A stretch of 64,000 bases of DNA from an uncultured Eubacterium sp. (lineage in GTDB: Bacteria; Bacillota_A; Clostridia; Lachnospirales; Lachnospiraceae): the NCBI GenBank assembly GCA_910589045.1, contig CAJUSH010000001.1:1-64000 (forward strand). The letters run 5' to 3'. The number at the start of each line of letters is the position of its first letter. The stretch's first letter is position 1. Position numbers and translations under genes: made by a program. The notes under the pieces were generated by a model. That model was not told the DNA's origin, did not search any database, and saw nothing but the letters and a program-made list of their open reading frames with translations. This document shows positions 35,251 through 43,416 of the stretch, piece after piece.

Positions 35251-37008
35251 ATGAGAAAATTGTTTGTCTATTTAAAGGATTATAAAAAAGAATCCGTCAT
35301 AGCCCCCCTTTTTAAAATGCTGGAGGCGCTTTTTGATCTGCTGGTGCCCCTTGTGGTGGCATCCATCATTAACAGGGGAATCAAGTACGGCGACAGACCC
35401 TATATCTACCGGATGTGCGGGGTGCTTATCCTTCTTGCGGCCGTGGGGCTTTTGTGTGCGCTGTGCGCCCAGTATTTTGCGGCGAAGGCTGCGGTGGGCT
35501 TTGCGGCAAAGCTGCGGTGTGCGCTGTTTTCCCATATCCAGACCCTTTCCTTCACAGAGCTGGACACCCAGGGAACCTCTGCGCTTATGAACCGGATGAC
35601 AAGCGACGTGAACCAGCTGCAGAACGGTGTGAATATGGCGCTGCGTCTTTTGATGCGCTCGCCCTTTATCGTGTTCGGTGCGATGATCATGGCGTTTACG
35701 GTCAACGCGCAGGCGGCCATTATCTTTGTGGTCGTGATTCCGGTGCTTTTTGTCATCGTATTCGGCATTATTTATGTGACGCTTCCCCTTTATAAAAACG
35801 TGCAGGAGCGGCTGGATCAGGTGCTGCGCCGCACGCGGGAAAATCTGACCGGCGTGCGTGTGATCCGTGCCTTCCACCGGGAGGACGAGGAGATCGAAAG
35901 CTTTGCGGCGGACAATGAGCAGCTAAAGTGCCGGCAGCTTTTTGTGGGAAAAATTTCGGCGCTCATGAATCCTCTGACGTATGTGGCAGTCAACCTGGGC
36001 ATTATCGCGCTGCTGGCAAACGGCGGCATAAGGGTGTCGGCGGGAGCGATGGAGCAGGGGGACGTGGTGGCGCTGATCGATTATATGTCGCAGATTTTGG
36101 TGGAGCTTGTGAAGCTTGCGAATACGGTGGTTCTTTTAACGCGGGCGATCGCCAGCGGCAGGCGCGTCGCGGGCGTGTTTGAGGTGCGCTCGTCCATGGA
36201 ATTTCCGGAGGATTCCGGGACAGTTGCCGGGGCGCGTGTGCGGGAGGACGGGGAGATCATCGGATTTTCGCATGTGGACCTCACCTATGCGGGGGCAGGC
36301 GGCAAATCCCTCTCGGATATCAGCTTTTCGGTGAAGCGGGGAGAGACCGTCGGCATCATCGGCGGCACCGGATCGGGAAAAAGCTCGCTTGTGCAGCTGA
36401 TCCCGCGCTTTTATGATGCGACGGCCGGAGAAATCCGCATTGCGGGCCGGGACGTGAAAAGCTACGATAAGGAAACGCTGCGGGATATGGTCGGCATTGT
36501 CATGCAAAAAGCCGTGCTTTTTCAGGGCACGATCCGTGAAAACCTGCTCTGGGGAAAGCCGGATGCCAAGGACGGGGAGCTGTGGCAGGCGCTCGGTGTC
36601 GCCCAGGCAAAGGAGATCGTGGAGGGCAAGGCCGCAGGGCTCTCGGAAAAGGTCGAGCAGGGCGGGCACAATCTGTCCGGCGGGCAGCGCCAGCGGCTGG
36701 CCATTGCGCGCACGCTGGTGAAGCAGCCGGAGATTTTGATTCTGGACGACAGCGCATCGGCGCTTGACTATGCGACGGAAAGCAGGCTGCGAAAGGCGGT
36801 TGCGGCGCTTGACCCGAAGCCTACGGTGTTTATCGTCTCCCAGCGCGCCGCGTCTATTTTATATGCGGACCGGATCATCGTACTGGATGAGGGTAAAATC
36901 GTGGGAACGGGCACCCATGAGGAGCTTTTGCAGAGCTGCCCGGTTTATCAGGAGATTTATGATTCACAGTTTGATGACCGCAGGCAGAAGGGAGGTGCGG
37001 GAGCATGA
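35251..37008 (+). CDS. ABC exporter half-transporter with degenerate ATP site
   Basis: A 585-residue type I exporter subunit: six membrane helices in the first ~320 residues, then an ATPase. Walker A is GGTGSGKSSL near 370, signature LSGGQRQRLAIARTL near 475, and Walker B ILILDDSASALD, where the catalytic Glu is replaced by Asp. That replacement is the mark of the degenerate half of heterodimeric exporters such as BmrC/TM287 types, working with the next gene product. ATG 35251 follows GGAG by 8 nt and overlaps the partner gene by 4 nt. Substrate unknown; drugs, peptides or lipids are all possible. Confidence 0.93.
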   Translation: MRKLFVYLKDYKKESVIAPLFKMLEALFDLLVPLVVASIINRGIKYGDRPYIYRMCGVLILLAAVGLLCALCAQYFAAKAAVGFAAKLRCALFSHIQTLSFTELDTQGTSALMNRMTSDVNQLQNGVNMALRLLMRSPFIVFGAMIMAFTVNAQAAIIFVVVIPVLFVIVFGIIYVTLPLYKNVQERLDQVLRRTRENLTGVRVIRAFHREDEEIESFAADNEQLKCRQLFVGKISALMNPLTYVAVNLGIIALLANGGIRVSAGAMEQGDVVALIDYMSQILVELVKLANTVVLLTRAIASGRRVAGVFEVRSSMEFPEDSGTVAGARVREDGEIIGFSHVDLTYAGAGGKSLSDISFSVKRGETVGIIGGTGSGKSSLVQLIPRFYDATAGEIRIAGRDVKSYDKETLRDMVGIVMQKAVLFQGTIRENLLWGKPDAKDGELWQALGVAQAKEIVEGKAAGLSEKVEQGGHNLSGGQRQRLAIARTLVKQPEILILDDSASALDYATESRLRKAVAALDPKPTVFIVSQRAASILYADRIIVLDEGKIVGTGTHEELLQSCPVYQEIYDSQFDDRRQKGGAGA

Positions 37009-38759
37009 CGGAAAAAAACGAAGGTCTGAAACGAAGAACGATAAGAAAGGTGCTCCGCTATGTGAGCAGCTATTGGTATTATCTGGCGGGCAGCATTTTG
37101 CTGGCGCTGGCGGTCGTGATCCTGACGCTGTGCGTGCCCCTTCTGACCGGAGATGCCATCGACTGCATCATCGGGGCGGGGCAGGTTGATTTTCCGGCGC
37201 TGACGCGGGTGCTGCGGCTGATTGCGGCGGTCATTGTCAGCAGCAGCATCGCGCAGTGGGCGATGGCGCGCTGCAACAACCGGCTGACTTACAGTGTGAC
37301 ACGCGATATACGCGACCACGCCATCAAAAAGCTGCAGCGGCTGCCGTTGAAGTATCTGGACGGACAGTCTACGGGAGATATTACCAGCCGTGTCATCTCG
37401 GATGTGGATCAGTTTGCGGACGGCCTGCTGCTGGGTTTCACACAGCTTTTTACCGGGGTGATCACGATTTTCGGAACGCTGATTTTTATGCTGCGGGAAA
37501 ATGCGGGCATCGCGGTGGTCGTGATCGTGGTGACGCCCCTCTCGCTGTTCATGGCAAGCTTTATCGCAAAGCGGACGTACCATCTGTTTCAGGAGCAGGC
37601 CCGGATCCGGGGCGAGCAGACGGCGTTCATGGATGAGATGATCCAGAACCAGAAGGTGGTTCAGGCTTATGGACACGAGCAAGAGGCGCAGGAGACGTTT
37701 GATGCGATTAACGAAAGGCTGGAGGCGTGCTCGAGGAAGGCGGTTTTTTTCTCCTCGCTCACAAACCCCTGCACCCGCTTCGTCAACAATATCGTGTACG
37801 CTGCGGTGGCGGTGTTTGGTGCGCTCTCCGCGGTGGGCGGAAATCTTACGGTCGGGCAGCTGTCGTGCTTTTTGAACTATGCGAGCCAGTACACGAAGCC
37901 TTTCAACGAGATTTCCGGTGTGATCGCGGAGCTGCAGAATGCCATCGCCTGTGCCGCACGGGTGTTTGAGCTGATCGAGGAGGAGCCGGAGACCGCGGAG
38001 CATACGGACGCGGGACGGCTGGAGAACGTGAAAGGGCATGTAAAGCTGGCGCATGTATCCTTCTCCTACACGCCGCAGCAGCGGCTGATCGAGGATTTTA
38101 ACCTGTGCGTAGAGCCCGGGCAGCGCATTGCCATTGTGGGGCCGACCGGATGCGGAAAGACGACGCTCATCAATCTTCTGATGCGTTTTTACGACGTGAA
38201 GGAGGGGCAGATACTTGTCGAGGATACGGACATCCGGGATGTGACCAGGGAAAGCCTGCGGGAGAGCTACGGAATGGTGCTGCAGGAAACATGGCTGCAT
38301 TCGGGCACGATCCGGGAAAATATCTGCATGGGAAAGCCGGACGCCACCGAGGAGGAGGTTATTGCGGCGGCGAAGGCGAGCCATTGCCACGGCTTTATCA
38401 AACGCCTTCCCCAGGGCTATGAGACCCCCATGGGCGAGGACGGCGCGGGTCTTTCCCAGGGGCAAAAGCAGCTGCTGTGCATTGCGCGGGTCATGCTGTG
38501 CCTGCCGCCGATGCTGATTCTCGACGAGGCGACCAGCTCCATCGATACGCGCACGGAGCTTCGCATCCAGAATGCTTTTGCCACGATGATGAAGGGACGC
38601 ACGAGCTTTATCGTGGCACACCGTCTCTCAACAATTCAGAGCGCAAATGTAATACTTGTGATGAAAGACGGGCATATTATTGAACAGGGAAGCCACCGGG
38701 AGCTGCTGGAGGCGGACGGCTTTTACGCGAAGCTCTACAACAGCCAGTTCGCGCACTGA
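37005..38759 (+). CDS. ABC exporter half-transporter, catalytic partner
   Basis: A 584-residue partner of the preceding gene (4-nt overlap, ATGA). Six membrane helices precede an ATPase with Walker A GPTGCGKTTL near 380, Walker B MLILDEATSSID near 503 with the catalytic Glu intact, and HRLSTIQ switch His. Its signature is altered to LSQGQKQLLCIARVM. In a heterodimer one composite site uses this Walker A/B with the canonical LSGGQ of the partner; the other composite site combines the partner's Asp Walker B with this LSQGQ. That gives one competent and one degenerate site, as in known asymmetric exporters. Confidence 0.93.
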   Translation: MTEKNEGLKRRTIRKVLRYVSSYWYYLAGSILLALAVVILTLCVPLLTGDAIDCIIGAGQVDFPALTRVLRLIAAVIVSSSIAQWAMARCNNRLTYSVTRDIRDHAIKKLQRLPLKYLDGQSTGDITSRVISDVDQFADGLLLGFTQLFTGVITIFGTLIFMLRENAGIAVVVIVVTPLSLFMASFIAKRTYHLFQEQARIRGEQTAFMDEMIQNQKVVQAYGHEQEAQETFDAINERLEACSRKAVFFSSLTNPCTRFVNNIVYAAVAVFGALSAVGGNLTVGQLSCFLNYASQYTKPFNEISGVIAELQNAIACAARVFELIEEEPETAEHTDAGRLENVKGHVKLAHVSFSYTPQQRLIEDFNLCVEPGQRIAIVGPTGCGKTTLINLLMRFYDVKEGQILVEDTDIRDVTRESLRESYGMVLQETWLHSGTIRENICMGKPDATEEEVIAAAKASHCHGFIKRLPQGYETPMGEDGAGLSQGQKQLLCIARVMLCLPPMLILDEATSSIDTRTELRIQNAFATMMKGRTSFIVAHRLSTIQSANVILVMKDGHIIEQGSHRELLEADGFYAKLYNSQFAH

Positions 38760-39062
38760 CGTAAGCGTAAGCCCGGATTTATACGGGTGTTTCGGCAGAC
38801 TGCGAACGGGACAGGTCCCTGATGCATAAAATAACATCATAGTTTACAAATGAGCCGAAAATTGATATAATTATGTACAGTTCAGCCGTTAACGTTCAGA
38901 TTATGACGAATCACTCGCTGATTTGCCGCCGGTTCGTAACGTTAAGGAGCGGGGTACACGCCCCTTAACACGGGTGATTTGAAACGGGTAGATGCAGCTG
39001 CTGACCGAAGTGAGCAGTAACGCATTACGCACACAGGCATTTGCGGTTCAGGTGTTTTTGAC
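38760..39062. other. Structured non-coding region upstream of murA
   Basis: No gene is seen. GTTAAGG (38941-38947) pairs perfectly with CCTTAAC (38963-38969), extended inward by GCG/CGC around a GGGTACA loop. AACGTT-containing repeats flank it (38891-38896 and 38938-38943), and GTGAGCAGTAACGC occurs at 39010-39023, related to the ends of the 148-bp element at 44943. It may be an old or diverged mobile repeat. Confidence 0.4.
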
Positions 39063-39091
39063 TTGACAAATAGCCGTGTTGCCACTATAAT
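39063..39091 (+). promoter_or_regulatory. Near-perfect SigA promoter of murA
   Basis: TTGACA (39063-39068), exactly 17 bp, TATAAT (39086-39091). The start point would be near 39098, giving a short leader of about 33 nt. Confidence 0.85.
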
Positions 39092-39130
39092 TACGTGGTT
39101 TGTTATGAAATTTTTTTGCAGAGGTGCAAG

Positions 39131-40423
39131 ATGGATCAGTATATCATTAAGGGTGGAAACCCTTTAGTTGGGGAAGTGGAGATCGGCGGCGCAAAGAATG
39201 CTGCGCTTGCGATTCTTGCCGCGTCGATTATGACGGATGAAACGGTTACGATCGATAACCTTCCGGATGTCCGGGATATCAACGTTCTTCTCGGGGCGAT
39301 TCAGGAGATCGGGGCGAGAGTGGACCGCGTGGATGCGCATACGGTGCGGATCAACGGGAGCAGTATCTGCGACATGAGCGTTGATTATGAATATATTAAG
39401 AAAATCCGTGCTTCCTACTATCTTTTGGGCGCACTGCTTGGCAAATATAAGAGGGCGCAGGTGGCACTGCCGGGGGGCTGCGATATCGGAAGCCGGCCCA
39501 TCGACCTGCACCTAAAGGGCTTCCGCGCGCTGGGCGCGAGTGTGGAGATTCAGCACGGCCTGATCACCGCCGGCACCGACCATCTGCGGGGAACCCATAT
39601 TTATCTCGACAAGGTTTCCGTGGGGGCTACCATCAATATCATGATGGCGGCAGCGATGGCGGAGGGAAAGACGATCATTGAGAATGCGGCGAAGGAGCCC
39701 CATGTCGTGGACGTGGCGAACTTCTTAAACAGCATGGGTGCGGGTATCCGCGGCGCGGGCACGGACGTCATCCGTATCGTGGGCGTGGAAAAGCTGCACA
39801 AGACCGAGTATGCGATCATCCCCGACCAGATCGAGGCCGGAACCTTTATGTTTGCGGCGGCGGCGACCCGGGGGGATATCACCGTAAAAAATGTGATCCC
39901 GAAGCACCTTGAGGCAACTACGGCGAAGCTTTTGGAGGTTGGCTGTGAGGTGGAGGAGTTTGACGACGCGGTGCGCGTGGTCTGCGCGAAGCCGATGCGG
40001 CACACCCAGGTGACGACACTGCCCTATCCCGGATTTCCTACGGATATGCAGCCGCAGATGTCCGTGATCCTGGGTATCGCGGAGGGCACGAGCACCGTGA
40101 CCGAGAGCATCTTCGAGAATCGCTTCCGGTATGTAGATGAGCTTACGCGTATGGGCGCAGATATTAAGGTGGAGAGCAACATCGCAATTATTGCAGGCGT
40201 GAACAAATATACGGGCGCGCGGGTGAGCGCACCGGATCTGCGGGCAGGCGCGGCGCTTGTCATCGCGGGGCTTGCTGCTGAGGGCGTGACGATTATAGAT
40301 GATATTCATTATATCGAGCGGGGTTATGAGCATTTTGAAGAAAAGCTGGCGAGCCTTGGGGCACAGATTGAGAAGGTCGGCTCCGAGAAGGAGCTGCAGA
40401 AGTTTAAGCTGAAGGTTTCGTGA
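39131..40423 (+). CDS. murA: UDP-N-acetylglucosamine 1-carboxyvinyltransferase
   Basis: First committed enzyme of peptidoglycan synthesis: transfers enolpyruvate from PEP to UDP-GlcNAc. The 430-residue protein starts at MDQYIIKGG, with AGAGGTG 5-6 nt upstream; the ATG-less extension to 39095 overlaps the promoter. Motifs: GGAKNAALAILAA near 20 and GGCDIGSRPIDLH, whose Cys117 is the catalytic, fosfomycin-sensitive residue. Late motifs GFPTDMQPQ and ENRF are present. It is monocistronic between a strong promoter and a strong terminator. Confidence 0.97.
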   Translation: MDQYIIKGGNPLVGEVEIGGAKNAALAILAASIMTDETVTIDNLPDVRDINVLLGAIQEIGARVDRVDAHTVRINGSSICDMSVDYEYIKKIRASYYLLGALLGKYKRAQVALPGGCDIGSRPIDLHLKGFRALGASVEIQHGLITAGTDHLRGTHIYLDKVSVGATINIMMAAAMAEGKTIIENAAKEPHVVDVANFLNSMGAGIRGAGTDVIRIVGVEKLHKTEYAIIPDQIEAGTFMFAAAATRGDITVKNVIPKHLEATTAKLLEVGCEVEEFDDAVRVVCAKPMRHTQVTTLPYPGFPTDMQPQMSVILGIAEGTSTVTESIFENRFRYVDELTRMGADIKVESNIAIIAGVNKYTGARVSAPDLRAGAALVIAGLAAEGVTIIDDIHYIERGYEHFEEKLASLGAQIEKVGSEKELQKFKLKVS

Positions 40424-40446
40424 GGCCGGCATAAGCAGAACAATAT

Positions 40447-40484
40447 AAAAAAAGAATGCGTTTTTGCGCATTCTTTTTTTATAT
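40447..40484. terminator. Bidirectional terminator between murA and the HD-GYP gene
   Basis: AAAAAAAGAATGCG pairs with CGCATTCTTTTTTT around a short T-rich loop. The A and T runs on both sides let it serve both converging genes. Confidence 0.9.
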
Positions 40485-40501
40485 GTTAATATTTGAAAAA
40501 G

Positions 40502-41461
40502 CTATACGATAGACTGTATGTACAACGGCGACGCTGCAAGGTCGATGCAGGAGCCGTCGTTGAGCTGTACCAGCGGCTCGGAGAGCGCAGTCTGGTTGAG
40601 CAGGATAATCTTTGCCGCCCGCCCGTCGTTTAAGATAACACGGTTGTTCTGGTAGGTCGTGGCGATTCTCTGCAAAAACGTGAGCAGAAACTGCGTCTTA
40701 TACTTGTGGAAGCCGTCGCGCTCAAACTCCCGGATGACCTGGAAGGGGCATAAGGGTGCGCGGTATTTGCGGGCTGCGGTCATGGCATCGTACACGTCGG
40801 CGATCGCGATCACCATGGAAAACTCCTCGAGTGATGCAACGGTGGCTTTCTCGGGATATCCGGTACCGTCGCAGCGCTCATGGTGCTGCAGAGCGGCCTT
40901 CTTAATGCGTGAGTCGATGCTGAGATCACGGATCAGCTCATAGCCTGCACGGGGATGCCAGCGGATCATCTCGAACTCCTCGTCCGTGAGCTTTTCCTCC
41001 TTGTTCAAAACCTCCGGCGGAATTTTCAGCTTTCCGATATCATGCAGCAGGCCGGCGAGCACAAGCTGGTCAAGATCGTGCCGGCTCCACTTGAGCCATT
41101 TGCCGAGAATACGCGAGATCATCGCAACATTTAAGGAATGGGAGTAAACGCTGTCGTCAATCGATCGAAGATTATGCAGCATATCGAAATATTGGATAAC
41201 GGTCTGACCAGGGGTGATCAGGGATTTCACGCTCTGCAAAAGCGCATCGAGATCCAGGGGCTTATGGTCATTTACAAAGCCCTCCAGCTGATCCTTCAGG
41301 GTTTTTGTCGAAATCGTGGAATTTAAAGAATACTCCTGAAAGGATTTACTCCGTTTTACCTGCTGAGAGTAGGCAACCTCGTTTTTGGGTGTCGCTGGTG
41401 TCGGATTTTCTTTGACCTCCTGAGGTGCTCCCTCAGGTTTTTGTGTAGTCTGTGATATCAC
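40502..41461 (-). CDS. HD-GYP domain phosphodiesterase
   Basis: A 319-residue predicted c-di-GMP (or cGAMP) phosphodiesterase. Motifs: HDIGKLKIP near 140 (HD pair), HPRAGYELI, and HHERCDGTGYP near 190, the HHExxDGxGYP signature with the GYP triad intact. The N-terminal ~50 residues are Pro/Lys-rich and disordered; no receiver, PAS or membrane domain is present, so it is a stand-alone cytosolic enzyme or adaptor. The start codon is GTG, with AAGGAGG 6 nt upstream. A TTGACA-GATAAT promoter lies about 200 nt upstream, giving a long leader that I could not fold into a known riboswitch. Confidence 0.9.
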   Translation of the reverse strand: MISQTTQKPEGAPQEVKENPTPATPKNEVAYSQQVKRSKSFQEYSLNSTISTKTLKDQLEGFVNDHKPLDLDALLQSVKSLITPGQTVIQYFDMLHNLRSIDDSVYSHSLNVAMISRILGKWLKWSRHDLDQLVLAGLLHDIGKLKIPPEVLNKEEKLTDEEFEMIRWHPRAGYELIRDLSIDSRIKKAALQHHERCDGTGYPEKATVASLEEFSMVIAIADVYDAMTAARKYRAPLCPFQVIREFERDGFHKYKTQFLLTFLQRIATTYQNNRVILNDGRAAKIILLNQTALSEPLVQLNDGSCIDLAASPLYIQSIV

Positions 41462-41665
41462 TTGAACCTCCTTATTTGTCGATACAAAAGGCTCCTCCGA
41501 CAGGCATCAGGTGAAGCTTGTAAAACCGGACGCGGGGAATGGGCTGCTCTGTCGACCTTTACCGGCAGGAATGAGCTCCTGACCGTTTTTGTTTTAATAT
41601 GATGGGGCCGGCTGTAACCAAGCCTGACCGTAAGACCTGAATACTGATTTTCTTTTTTTCTTTAT

Positions 41666-41694
41666 ATTATCTGCGTAAAAAGAAAGTTTGTCAA
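41666..41694 (-). promoter_or_regulatory. Promoter of the HD-GYP gene
   Basis: On the minus strand TTGACA (41694-41689), 17 bp, GATAAT (41671-41666). Start near 41659 leaves a leader of about 200 nt before the GTG. Confidence 0.7.
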
Positions 41695-41747
41695 TGAAAA
41701 TCTAACCACTTTTCCTAAAATTTACAGTAATATCCGGTAAACATCTG

Positions 41748-41776
41748 TTGACATATGCCGATATATGGAGTATGGT
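41748..41776 (+). promoter_or_regulatory. Promoter of metK
   Basis: TTGACA (41748-41753), 17 bp, TATGGT (41771-41776). It lies about 88 bp before the S-box aptamer. The AT-rich stretch between holds no gene. Confidence 0.6.
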
Positions 41777-41863
41777 AGAACCACTGGGATATATCAAATC
41801 CTGTAAAAAAATTTTTTGCTGCAATTCAGGGCAGCGAAAATACATATTGTTTTTTAATATTCC

Positions 41864-41958
41864 CTTATTCAGAGTGATGGAGATACATAGGATCTATGAA
41901 GTCACGGCAACCCCTGTATGGAAGGTGCCAACCTGAGCGAGCGATCGAACAATAAGAG
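41864..41958 (+). promoter_or_regulatory. S-box (SAM-I) riboswitch
   Basis: Aptamer start CTTATT (41864-41869) pairs perfectly with AATAAG (41951-41956) as P1. Conserved boxes follow in order: CAGAGTGATGGAG, CACGGCAACC, GAAGGTGCCAA and GAGCGAGCGATCGAA. The element sits upstream of a terminator and metK, the usual target. When SAM binds, the terminator should form and metK transcription stop. Confidence 0.88.
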
Positions 41959-41976
41959 GATTTGATATTGCAATCA

Positions 41977-42009
41977 GTCCGCTTATATTGTAGAAATAAG
42001 CGGATTTTT
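41977..42009 (+). terminator. Riboswitch-controlled terminator of metK
   Basis: TCCGCTTAT (41978-41986) pairs with ATAAGCGGA (41996-42004), followed by five T, about 19 nt after the S-box. The metK start lies 23 nt further on. Confidence 0.85.
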
Positions 42010-42031
42010 CATTTCTAAGGAGGAATAAACG

Positions 42032-43216
42032 ATGGAAAAATTATTATTTACCTCGGAGTCGGTAACGGAGGGACATCCCGACAAGGTCTGCGACGCGGTA
42101 TCCGATGCTATTCTTGATGCCTGCATGGAGGCCGATCCCATGAGCCGCGTGGCGTGTGAGACGGCATGCTGTACCGGATTTGTGCTCGTGACCGGAGAGA
42201 TCACGACAAAGGCAAACCTGGATATACCGAAGCTTGTGCGTGAGACGGTCAATGAGATCGGCTACAATGACGCAAAGACAGGCTTTGACGGAAATACCTG
42301 TGCGGTTATGGTTGCACTGGATCAGCAGTCGGCAGATATCGCCATGGGCGTTGACAGGGCGCTGGAGGCAAAGAAGGGTGATCTGACAGACGAGCTCGAT
42401 ACCGGCGCAGGCGACCAGGGTATGATGTTTGGCTATGCGACGAACGAGACAAAGGAGTATATGCCCTATCCGATCTCGCTGGCACACAAGCTGGCGCTGC
42501 AGCTCACAAAGGTGCGCAAGGACGGCACGCTGCCCTACCTTCGTCCCGACGGAAAGTCACAGGTATCCGTAGAGTACGATGCGAACGGAAAGCCGGTGCG
42601 CCTGGAGGCGGTTGTGCTCTCCACACAGCACGACGATGACGTGACGCAGGAGCAGATCCATGAGGATATTAAAAAGTACGTATTCGATCCGGTTCTGCCC
42701 GGGGAGCTTGTGGATGATAAGACCAAGTTCTTTATCAACCCTACCGGGCGATTTGTAATCGGCGGACCGCACGGCGACGCGGGACTGACCGGACGCAAGA
42801 TCATCGTAGATACATACGGCGGCTATGCACGCCACGGCGGCGGTGCTTTCTCCGGAAAGGACTGCACAAAGGTAGACCGCTCCGCGGCTTATGCGGCGCG
42901 CTATGTGGCAAAGAACGTGGTTGCGGCAGGACTTGCCGACAAGTGTGAGATCCAGCTTTCCTATGCGATCGGCGTGGCACAGCCCACCTCCGTTATGGTC
43001 GACACGTTCGGCACCGGAAAGATCGCGGATGATAAGCTTGTGGAGATCGTGCGTGAGAACTTTGATCTGCGTCCCGCAGGGATCATCCGGATGCTGGATC
43101 TGCGCAGGCCGATCTACAGGCAGACCGCAGCGTACGGCCACTTCGGAAGAACCGACCTGGATCTGCCCTGGGAGGCTCTGGACAAGGTGGACGCGCTGAA
43201 AAAATATTTAGGCTAG
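42032..43216 (+). CDS. metK: S-adenosylmethionine synthetase
   Basis: Forms SAM from methionine and ATP. The 394-residue length is normal. Motifs: FTSESVTEGHPDKVCDAVSDAILD (substrate His and Asp), GTGAGDQGMMFGYATNE-type ATP loop near 125, and GGPHGDAGLTGRKIIVDTYGG near 250 with the phosphate-binding P-loop. AAGGAGG lies 8-9 nt upstream of the ATG. Control by the S-box upstream makes it a feedback-regulated SAM supply gene. Confidence 0.98.
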   Translation: MEKLLFTSESVTEGHPDKVCDAVSDAILDACMEADPMSRVACETACCTGFVLVTGEITTKANLDIPKLVRETVNEIGYNDAKTGFDGNTCAVMVALDQQSADIAMGVDRALEAKKGDLTDELDTGAGDQGMMFGYATNETKEYMPYPISLAHKLALQLTKVRKDGTLPYLRPDGKSQVSVEYDANGKPVRLEAVVLSTQHDDDVTQEQIHEDIKKYVFDPVLPGELVDDKTKFFINPTGRFVIGGPHGDAGLTGRKIIVDTYGGYARHGGGAFSGKDCTKVDRSAAYAARYVAKNVVAAGLADKCEIQLSYAIGVAQPTSVMVDTFGTGKIADDKLVEIVRENFDLRPAGIIRMLDLRRPIYRQTAAYGHFGRTDLDLPWEALDKVDALKKYLG

Positions 43217-43326
43217 GACGATATGCTGCCGCCCGTTCTGGCAGCTGATAACCGGCCGCCGGTGAGCTGTTTGTTCCCGGACAGGGACTGTTAGAAAAAT
43301 GTCGGTGCTTTGCGGGGCTTTTTTGG

Positions 43327-43345
43327 CCCGGCAGACGCCGGGTTT
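43327..43345 (+). terminator. Weak terminator after metK
   Basis: CCCGGC (43327-43332) pairs with GCCGGG (43337-43342), followed by only three T. A longer imperfect inverted repeat (TCCCGGACAGGGAC near 43275 with GTCCTTGTCCGGA near 43361) encloses it. Confidence 0.4.
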
Positions 43346-43416
43346 CTGGCAAAGTGAGGTCCTTGTCCGGAATGAGCACGCACCGGCGGCGCGGCATTTT
43401 AAGGAGATATACGACT

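Noticed and set aside
36957..38621. 554-residue ORF on the minus strand
   Set aside because: It lies fully antisense to the second ABC half-transporter, whose Walker and signature motifs are unmistakable; the antisense protein is His/Arg-rich with no family likeness.
41600..41660. Possible riboswitch core in the HD-GYP leader
   Set aside because: GC-rich segments can pair, but no known conserved boxes line up.
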